From NCBI GenBank assembly GCA_964465355.1, contig CAYXJZ010000045.1, forward strand, positions 1 through 26,043: DNA of 26,043 nucleotides, written 5' to 3'. The translations under genes were made by a program, and so were the position numbers. The notes under the pieces were generated by a model. It was not told the origin of the DNA. It saw nothing but the letters and a program-made list of their open reading frames with translations, and did not search any database. Within the stretch, counting starts at the first letter, position 1, and every line of letters begins with the position of its first letter. Positions 19,870 through 26,043 of this stretch are shown one piece after another. This stretch comes from JAABTL01 sp964465355. Lineage in GTDB: Bacteria > Deinococcota > Deinococci > Deinococcales > Trueperaceae.

Positions 19870-22257
19870 ATGCCGTCCACCTTCGCCCCCTTGCTTCAGC
19901 GCGGCCTCGTCCTTCTGCTGGCCATGGGGATGACCCTGCCCTTCCACCCTTCAGTCCTGGCGCAACCCGCGCTCTCGTCCGCGTTCACCCAAGCCATCGA
20001 TCGCCAGAAGGAGGTCATCGAGAGCCTGAGTCGCGGACTCGATCCCGCCGGCTTCGATCCCGAGGCCTTGGGCCTCGAGTTGGCGTTCGATGATGCTGAG
20101 TCCATCGCCGCCTACTTGGCGGACCGCCTCAGCTACGAGGCCTACACTGGCCTGCTTCGTGGCGCCCAAGGCACCCTTGTGTCCGGCTCTGGCAACGCCA
20201 TGGACCTCTCCTTCCTGCTGGCCGTCCTTCTGACGGACGCGGGTTACGACGTTCGCCTGGCGCAGGGCCGCTTGCCGGAGACCGAGGCGCGACGCCTGCT
20301 GCAGCGCATGTTCCAGCCGTCCGACGCTGCGCCGGGCACGACCGATGCGAATGCCTTGGCTCGCCTCGCGGAGGCGACCGGCCAGGACGAGGCCGACCTG
20401 CGCTCGGGTGTGGCCGACATGGACCGGGTCGAACTCACCGACACCAGCAGCTTCCAGGAGGCCTCGTCGGCCCGGCACCGCATCCTCAGAGCCTTGGCTG
20501 AAGCCGATGTTGACCTGGGTGGCTCGGTGGAGGCCGAGTTGGTCGAGGAAGCCAGTGCCTACGTCTGGGTCGAGTTCCGGCAAGGTGGCAGCCAGGCGTG
20601 GGCAGAACTGCACCCGGCCTTCGGCCATGAGCCGGCCCCCGTGGTCCAAGCGGTGGACTACCTGGATAACGACATCCCCTCGAGCCTGCAGCACCGGCTG
20701 CGGATCGAGGTCATGGTGGAGCGCAAGCAGGGCGACACCTTCGACACCGTCGCGCTGATGACACCGTGGGAACGGCCAGTGGCGAACCTCATCGGGCAGA
20801 CCTTGTCCGTCGGCAACCAGCCTCTAGGTGAAGCAGGCTCGATGAGCCTGCAGGAACTGGCGGCCAGCGCCGCCGACGCCGCCTTCTACGTGCCGACGCT
20901 GAACGGCAGCTTGGCACCGGGTGGCTTGGCCTTCGACACCATGGGCTCCGTCCTCGACGTCGAGTCGGCCTCTTCGGCGATGGCAGGCGTTTTCCAGACC
21001 GGCGCCCGCCGGGTCAACGACGCGATCGGCGCCCTAGGCGGGCTGGGCAGCGACGATCCGGTCGAGGAGGCCTTCGCCCTGGTGGCCCAATGGGTGGACT
21101 TCGTCTTCATCGCGCCAGGCGGCAGCGAGGTCCGTCACCGTCGCTACGTCTTCGATCGCCTCTCCCCGGAGGACCGTGCGGCAGGCGGGGGACGCTTGCT
21201 GGGTCAAGAGGTGCTGCTGGAAGGCATCCTGAACCACCAGAGCTTCCAGGTCGTGGCCGGCGCGGTCTCGGATGACTACCTGGCCAGCGAACTGAGCCGG
21301 CAGGCGCTCAGCGGCCTCGAGGCCCTCGAGCGCATCGTCCAGATCGTCATGGCGGATGGCGGCGAGTTGGACATCGCCTCCCTGGCCCCACTGATCAATG
21401 CCGTCGAGTCCAAGGACCACCTGTCGATCGTCTCGGCCTTCGACGCGGTCGGCGCTTCGGAAGGTGGGGTGGCCTATCGGGCCGAGCCGTCCCTGGTCCT
21501 CCTACGCAGCGCGCTGACCCCGGGGGAGGCTCCGGTGGCGGCCATGGGCGTGGACATCGTGGCGCACGCCAGGCGGTTCCTCCGCCTGGATGATGGCGCC
21601 ATCGTGGCGGACGTGCAACAGGCGGTGCTCGCCGGCACGTGGGAGACCGAGGTGGAACGGGCCTACCTGGCCAGGCTTGCCAACGACGTGCAGGGAAGCT
21701 ACGCGGCCTTCGCCGCGTCGGCGTCGGAGGTGGTGGTGCGCCCTGGGGACATCGCCGCGCTGGCCGGCCTCGATCTGCCTAGCGAGGCCCTGCCTGCCCT
21801 GCACCGGGACCTGGAGGCCGGCTACGCCCTCGTGCTGCCGCTTGGCACCCTGCCCGATGGCACGGGCTTCGCCTGGTGGCGCGTCGATCCAGTGACCGGC
21901 CAGACCCTGGGTGTGGCTGCCGACGGTCGGGGTGCTGCGGCCACGGAGTACTCCGTGCCCCTCTGGGTCAGCGCCACCTTCGCCGGCTTGCTGGCCGTGC
22001 CAGGTGCACTGGCCTGCGCCGCCGGTGCTGGAGGCGCGGCCATGGCCCTCTGCTTCTGCGATCTGCTCGTCACCACGGGCGCGGCACTGGCGCTCGGCGC
22101 CTTGGCCGCCAGCTTGTTCTCCAGCGCCTGGGCTGCACTCTTCATCATCGGGGATGTCGGCATCGGCACCGTCCTGGCGATCCCAGGGCTCTTCACCGGC
22201 CCTTGCAGCTTCGTGGCCGGCAGCCGTGGGCTCGAACCCCTATGCCTGGTGGTCTGA
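19870..22257 (+). CDS. Exported transglutaminase-like protein with degenerate active site and hydrophobic C-terminus
   Basis: This 795-residue protein begins with a signal peptide (RGLVLLLAMGMTLPFHPSVLA, cleavage near residue 31). Residues about 70-255 resemble a transglutaminase-like fold: RGAQGTLVSGSGNAMDLSFLLAVLLTDAGYDVRLAQG matches the nucleophile helix, and ASAYVWVEFRQGGSQAWAELHPAF the His/Asp strands. The expected Cys is Ala/Met, His appears as Tyr231 and Asp as His248, so catalysis is doubtful. A long middle region is unrecognised. The last 100 residues are strongly hydrophobic, with two or three possible membrane spans and several cysteines. ATG 19870 is chosen for GGAGG 7 nt upstream and the signal peptide; ATG 19765, also with a good ribosome binding site, would add 35 residues. 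The next gene starts one base after the stop. Confidence 0.72.
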   Translation: MPSTFAPLLQRGLVLLLAMGMTLPFHPSVLAQPALSSAFTQAIDRQKEVIESLSRGLDPAGFDPEALGLELAFDDAESIAAYLADRLSYEAYTGLLRGAQGTLVSGSGNAMDLSFLLAVLLTDAGYDVRLAQGRLPETEARRLLQRMFQPSDAAPGTTDANALARLAEATGQDEADLRSGVADMDRVELTDTSSFQEASSARHRILRALAEADVDLGGSVEAELVEEASAYVWVEFRQGGSQAWAELHPAFGHEPAPVVQAVDYLDNDIPSSLQHRLRIEVMVERKQGDTFDTVALMTPWERPVANLIGQTLSVGNQPLGEAGSMSLQELAASAADAAFYVPTLNGSLAPGGLAFDTMGSVLDVESASSAMAGVFQTGARRVNDAIGALGGLGSDDPVEEAFALVAQWVDFVFIAPGGSEVRHRRYVFDRLSPEDRAAGGGRLLGQEVLLEGILNHQSFQVVAGAVSDDYLASELSRQALSGLEALERIVQIVMADGGELDIASLAPLINAVESKDHLSIVSAFDAVGASEGGVAYRAEPSLVLLRSALTPGEAPVAAMGVDIVAHARRFLRLDDGAIVADVQQAVLAGTWETEVERAYLARLANDVQGSYAAFAASASEVVVRPGDIAALAGLDLPSEALPALHRDLEAGYALVLPLGTLPDGTGFAWWRVDPVTGQTLGVAADGRGAAATEYSVPLWVSATFAGLLAVPGALACAAGAGGAAMALCFCDLLVTTGAALALGALAASLFSSAWAALFIIGDVGIGTVLAIPGLFTGPCSFVAGSRGLEPLCLVV

Positions 22258-22258
22258 G

Positions 22259-25200
22259 ATGCGTCGACGACGCCTGATCGCGGCCATGCTGCTGAGCCTG
22301 GGCAGCATGGCTTTCGCCCAGCTATGCACCGAGGAGGTCGAGCCCAACGACACGCCCATGAACGCCACGCGGCTGGGGCCTGCGATCGTCTCCGGTCCCA
22401 GCTCCGACCACACCCGCTGCTTCACGGGCGACATGCCAGCAGGCGACCAGGACATGTTCGAATGGGTGGTCACCGAGGAGGATGCCCTTCGCCGTTGGGT
22501 CCTGGCCGTAGAGGGCGCACCAGGGCGCCTGACCGCCTTGGAGCTCTACAGCATCCGTTTCGCCAGTGACGGCAGCGGTGTCTCGCAGGCCACCAACCTG
22601 CTGAGGGCCGCGGCGCAGGGCTCCGCCGAAGCAAGGTCACGCAGCTTCCTGATCGCACCCGGCCGCTACCACCTGGCGATGTCCGCATCCGGTGGCCAAG
22701 GGGCCTACGTCGGCATGCTCCTTGGCCAGGGCGAGGTCCGACGGGGCGCCTCGGTCCTTGGGGACCGCTCCCCGCTCCATGCCTTCGTCGCCTACGGCCC
22801 GGTGGAGGCGCAAGCCCGCCAGACCTTCCGCATCGACGAGGAAGGGGCTGGGCGGCTGTGGACGGTGGAGGTCGAGGTCGCTCTTGGCGACTCGCTCACG
22901 GTCAGACTACTGGGTCCGAGCGGCGCCGTGCTCGGCGAGGCCACCACGGGTGCCGACGGGATGGCGCTCCTGCCGCACAGGTCCTTGGAAGTCGGCGAGC
23001 ATCAGATCGAGCTGATCGGCTCTGCGGGGCAGACCATCGTGGCGCTTCGCGACCTGGGGATGCGAACCCATGGTCAGGAGATCGAGCCGAACAACAACGC
23101 CGCCCAGGCCAACCACTTCCCGATGGACCAGGCGATGCGGGGCTCCCTCGACGGGGACGAAGACGCCTTCCGCCTGATCGTCGACCGACCGGGCAGTTGG
23201 GACCTGCATCTCCAGTCGACCGCTGCCATGACGCTGAGGCTGCTCGACGGGGAAGAGCGCACCCTCTTCACGCGCAGCGGAGGCTCGGCCAGCTTCGGGC
23301 CTCTGCACCTGGAACCGGGGACCTACTTCCTCACGTTGCGAGGCGATCGTGGGGTCGGCTACGAGCTGCGCTGGCAGGCTACCGAGCAGGCCCAAGATGG
23401 ATACGAGCGCGAGCCCAACGACACGGTCATGGCTGCCACGGCCATGGGCGAGGACGGCAGGGTGCGGGGCTCCCTCGATCCTGGCGACCACGACGTCTAC
23501 CGCTTCGACGTGGTGGGCGAAGCGCAGCTGTTCCGCGTCCAGCTCGTGGGCGACGGCGTCGAGCGACTGGCCGTCCTGCACCGAGGCGGGGGCACCCAGG
23601 TCGAGGTGCGGGGGGAGCGGCGGCTGAGGATCGACGACCTCCTCCTGCTGCCGGGCGACCACTACCTACGCGTCATGGGAAGCGGCGCAGCGTACGCGCT
23701 CCAGGTCATCCCGCTCGGTCCTGCACCCCTTGGCGGCGAGGCTGGGGTGACGCCTGCGGCGGACGAGCCGCTCCAGGCCGCCGGCCCAGGACCCATGACA
23801 GGGGCCGATGAAGGCGACATGGAGGCAGTCCTCCCACCGAGCCAGCCACCCCCGCCCGGCCGGCTGGAGATCGAGCCGAACGACGATGTTAGCCGCGCCA
23901 TCCGCCTGATGCCAGGGCAGGTCCACGTCGGGCGTTTCGGCCATCCAGCTGACGTCGACATCTTCCGCTTCCACCTCAGGGAGGACCAGCGGATCCGTCT
24001 CGAGCTGGTCGCGCCAGAGGGTGAGCCGTCCATCCGGATGTTCATCGCCGGGTCGTGGCATGACGTGTTCGACCCAGACAGCGGCGAACCGAACGTGGTC
24101 GAGCGCTGGATGCTGGCCGGCGACCACACCGTGACCCTGCGGACCGACCGTGCGGCCAGCGGCGGCTACTACCAGTTGCGCCTGCAGCTGCTCGGAAGGT
24201 TGGGGAGCCCGGTCGACCTGGAGCCGAACAACAGCCGCCTCACCGCTGGGCGGATGCCGACCGACCTGCGGTGGAGCGGCATGGTTGGTGGTTGGCACGG
24301 CGACGATGTCTTCGTGCTGCCCAGCTTCTCCGAACCGACCCTGATGGACCTGCGCATGGTCGCAGGCGACCGCCTCCAAGTCGCGCTGCTCGAGGACGGT
24401 GCGACGACGGTGGTGCCTTGGGTGGACGGCGTGGCCTCCGTGACGGTGCCGGGCGAAGTTCCTGCATGGCTGAGGCTGCGCGGCAACGGCGAGTACGAGG
24501 TAGAGGTTGCGTTCGCCTCGCCTCCGGACCCCGCCGAGCTTCGTCCGCAAGGCGACGGGGGCTTGCGCCTCGAACTGGACATGGCCGACCTTGCCGTTGC
24601 CGCCTACTGGCACCTTGGTCAGACCCTCGTCGCCGAATTGGTCGTCGAGAACACGGCTGCAGAGCCGCGCGCGCTGCGGTTCGATGGCTCCGTCACCGAC
24701 GCGCGGGCGGATGTGTTGCTCCCTGAGCCGAGGGAGATCGGGCCAGGGGAGACCTTGCGCCTTCCGGTGACCTTCCATCTCCCACCTGACCTGCCCGAGA
24801 GCCAGCCCGTCGTGCTCGAGGTCAGCGCCTCCACCGACCAGGAACAGGTCGTGGCCGGCGTGTCGGCCTGGGCCGCCTGCGACGCGCTGCCGGTGGGCGC
24901 CCGCCCGCACCCCTTGGTCCACACCGTGCTGCTCGGCCGGCTCGACCTGTTGTGGAGCGGCTTGGGGGGCAGGGTCGTCGGCGATGCCGCCAGCGCGCGC
25001 ATGAACAGCTTGCTCCGGGGCCGTGTGAACCTGAACACCGGGATGCGGTTCGAGCTCCAACAGGAATCCGTGGTGTACGAGCTGGCGGGTGGGCGCAGCC
25101 ACCGGCTGGTCGGTGCCGTGCTGAACCCCACCTCGGATGGCGTCGTCGCCGACCAGCTGCGCGCCTTCCGCATCGATCTCTCCCTCGACGGGCAGACGTT

Positions 25201-26043
25201 CACCCCTGTGATGTCGGCCGAGCTCAGGGCCGCCAGGATCGACCAGTCCTTCGTGTTCGACGCACCCGTCGAGGCACGCTACGCTCGCTTGGTGCCCCTG
25301 AGCAGCCAGGGCGGTGGATCGAGCGCCCACCTTGGCGCCTGGTCCCTGCTGGCCGATGATCCGGCCCCCTTGGGTGCCCTGAACCTGGCCGACCCCGGCC
25401 TGGGTGGCCACGTCCTGTGGACCAGCGTGCCTGTGGTCGGCATCGGTGCGTCCATGCTGACCCGAGCGCAGGACGTTCGCGCGGTCGACCTGCTTGGGGT
25501 CGAGGCGTTCCGCTTCGTCGTCGGACTGCACCATGGTCGGGCTGCGCAGGTCAGGGAGCTGGTGTGGGTGGATCGGCCCGCGTCCGAGCGGCCAAGCGGG
25601 GTGCCCTTCGAGCAGGTGACCGTCGAGGTCAGCGTCGACGGGCCTTCTGGCCCTTGGTCGGAGCTCGGCACATGGTCGTTGGGGCAGCCCAACGGCGAGG
25701 CGCGATGGCTCCTCGACGATCCGGTCTGGGCGCGCTACCTGCGCTTCACCGCGCCGAAGGTGGAAGGGGAACGCCAGCATTGGCCGCCAGAGACCCTCGA
25801 GGTCTGGGAGCGTCCCGCCGACGATGGCTACGCGACGGCCTTGGGGGCATGGGGTTCGGATGACGGCCGCGGTGTCTTCGAGTGGTCGCAGTTCCAACAA
25901 GGCCCGACCACCCCTGCCGCCTCTACGGAGTCCTCTGGCGACGACCGACGAGAGGGAGCCAACCTGCTCATGCCCGGCCAGTCGGCCATCGGCACCGTCC
26001 TGGTCGGTGAGGACGTGGACTGGTACCGCATCCCCATGACCGA
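22259..26043 (+). CDS. Giant exported protein with repeated PPC-type domains and discoidin-like domains (runs off the right edge)
   Basis: At least 1261 codons stay open to the window edge. A signal peptide (RRRRLIAAMLLSLGSMAFA) is followed by PPC-type (pre-peptidase C-terminal) beta-sandwich units, recognised by openers such as EEVEPNDTPMNATRL (28), EIEPNNNAAQA (275), EREPNDTVMAA (383), EIEPNDDVSRA (539) and DLEPNNSRLTAGR (655), each with a D-x-D-x-[FY] strand such as DEDAFRL, DHDVYRF or DVDIFRF. A sixth begins at the edge (GEDVDWYRI). An Ig-like unit lies near 780-860, and two discoidin (F5/8C)-like regions near 900-1020 and 1090-1186 (RAFRIDLSLDGQTF, ARYARLVPL; VTVEVSVDG, ARYLRFTAP). Such domains bind carbohydrate or protein. 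No catalytic domain is visible, but one could follow. ATG 22259 is one base after the previous stop, so the genes are coupled. Confidence 0.83.
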   Translation, partial: MRRRRLIAAMLLSLGSMAFAQLCTEEVEPNDTPMNATRLGPAIVSGPSSDHTRCFTGDMPAGDQDMFEWVVTEEDALRRWVLAVEGAPGRLTALELYSIRFASDGSGVSQATNLLRAAAQGSAEARSRSFLIAPGRYHLAMSASGGQGAYVGMLLGQGEVRRGASVLGDRSPLHAFVAYGPVEAQARQTFRIDEEGAGRLWTVEVEVALGDSLTVRLLGPSGAVLGEATTGADGMALLPHRSLEVGEHQIELIGSAGQTIVALRDLGMRTHGQEIEPNNNAAQANHFPMDQAMRGSLDGDEDAFRLIVDRPGSWDLHLQSTAAMTLRLLDGEERTLFTRSGGSASFGPLHLEPGTYFLTLRGDRGVGYELRWQATEQAQDGYEREPNDTVMAATAMGEDGRVRGSLDPGDHDVYRFDVVGEAQLFRVQLVGDGVERLAVLHRGGGTQVEVRGERRLRIDDLLLLPGDHYLRVMGSGAAYALQVIPLGPAPLGGEAGVTPAADEPLQAAGPGPMTGADEGDMEAVLPPSQPPPPGRLEIEPNDDVSRAIRLMPGQVHVGRFGHPADVDIFRFHLREDQRIRLELVAPEGEPSIRMFIAGSWHDVFDPDSGEPNVVERWMLAGDHTVTLRTDRAASGGYYQLRLQLLGRLGSPVDLEPNNSRLTAGRMPTDLRWSGMVGGWHGDDVFVLPSFSEPTLMDLRMVAGDRLQVALLEDGATTVVPWVDGVASVTVPGEVPAWLRLRGNGEYEVEVAFASPPDPAELRPQGDGGLRLELDMADLAVAAYWHLGQTLVAELVVENTAAEPRALRFDGSVTDARADVLLPEPREIGPGETLRLPVTFHLPPDLPESQPVVLEVSASTDQEQVVAGVSAWAACDALPVGARPHPLVHTVLLGRLDLLWSGLGGRVVGDAASARMNSLLRGRVNLNTGMRFELQQESVVYELAGGRSHRLVGAVLNPTSDGVVADQLRAFRIDLSLDGQTFTPVMSAELRAARIDQSFVFDAPVEARYARLVPLSSQGGGSSAHLGAWSLLADDPAPLGALNLADPGLGGHVLWTSVPVVGIGASMLTRAQDVRAVDLLGVEAFRFVVGLHHGRAAQVRELVWVDRPASERPSGVPFEQVTVEVSVDGPSGPWSELGTWSLGQPNGEARWLLDDPVWARYLRFTAPKVEGERQHWPPETLEVWERPADDGYATALGAWGSDDGRGVFEWSQFQQGPTTPAASTESSGDDRREGANLLMPGQSAIGTVLVGEDVDWYRIPMT

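Noticed and set aside
23666..25900. 744-codon open frame on the minus strand opposite the PPC protein
   Set aside because: Low-complexity composition typical of an antisense shadow; the plus strand shows repeated EPND and discoidin-like motifs in a continuous frame.

Overview
The window comes from a high-GC bacterium. HslUV, a type II thymidine kinase, tandem DinB/YfiT-fold proteins, lipoproteins ending in a short lipobox, and several large regulators of the AfsR/SARP (BTAD) type make up its content. Likely -10 elements fit TANNNT, and some lie only 5-7 nt before a start codon, as at leaderless promoters. From memory of protein families, this combination best suggests Deinococcota, perhaps near Truepera. 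Chloroflexota or another high-GC phylum cannot be excluded without a search.

Layout. At 1-964 (minus) lies the housekeeping pair hslV-hslU; hslU runs off the left edge. At 1090-2182 (plus) is a tandem pair of DinB-fold proteins. At 2201-12103 (minus) five genes share one strand: two paralogous AfsR-like STAND regulators (9101-12103 and 6016-9000), an S8 protease lipoprotein (3537-5957), an APH-fold kinase and a SnoaL/NTF2-like protein. Diverging from them on the plus strand (12217-16153) are two lipoproteins built from Ig-like modules. A strong hairpin follows, then tdk with a third SARP-type regulator one base behind it (16234-19447). A further plus-strand operon (19531 to the right edge) holds a 64-residue protein, a degenerate transglutaminase-like secreted protein with a hydrophobic C-terminus, and a very large exported PPC/discoidin-type protein that is still open at the edge.

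How the genes may work together. The most interesting signal is in the promoters. SARP-family activators such as AfsR, ActII-ORF4 and DnrI bind heptamer direct repeats with an 11-bp period, about 8 bp upstream of the -10. That layout appears three times here, each time next to a SARP/AfsR-type gene and in front of a secreted-protein gene: TGTGGCG-N4-TGTGGCG before the protease (5990-6007) and before the Ig-module lipoproteins (12161-12178), and TTGACGG-N4-TTGACGG, exactly 8 bp before TAGCGT, between the third regulator and the PPC/transglutaminase-like operon (19444-19475). The AfsR-like pair lies between its two candidate targets, and those target sets (the protease and the 734-residue lipoprotein) share the same three-module, cysteine-containing C-terminal region. 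My reading is two regulator-operator-surface-protein circuits: an AfsR/TGTGGCG circuit for protease plus lipoproteins, and a SARP-TPR/TTGACGG circuit for the PPC operon. The promoter repeats and shared modules are seen directly; regulation and function are inference.

Intergenic stretches are all short (none above about 300 bases without a gene); the informative ones are annotated as regulatory features.
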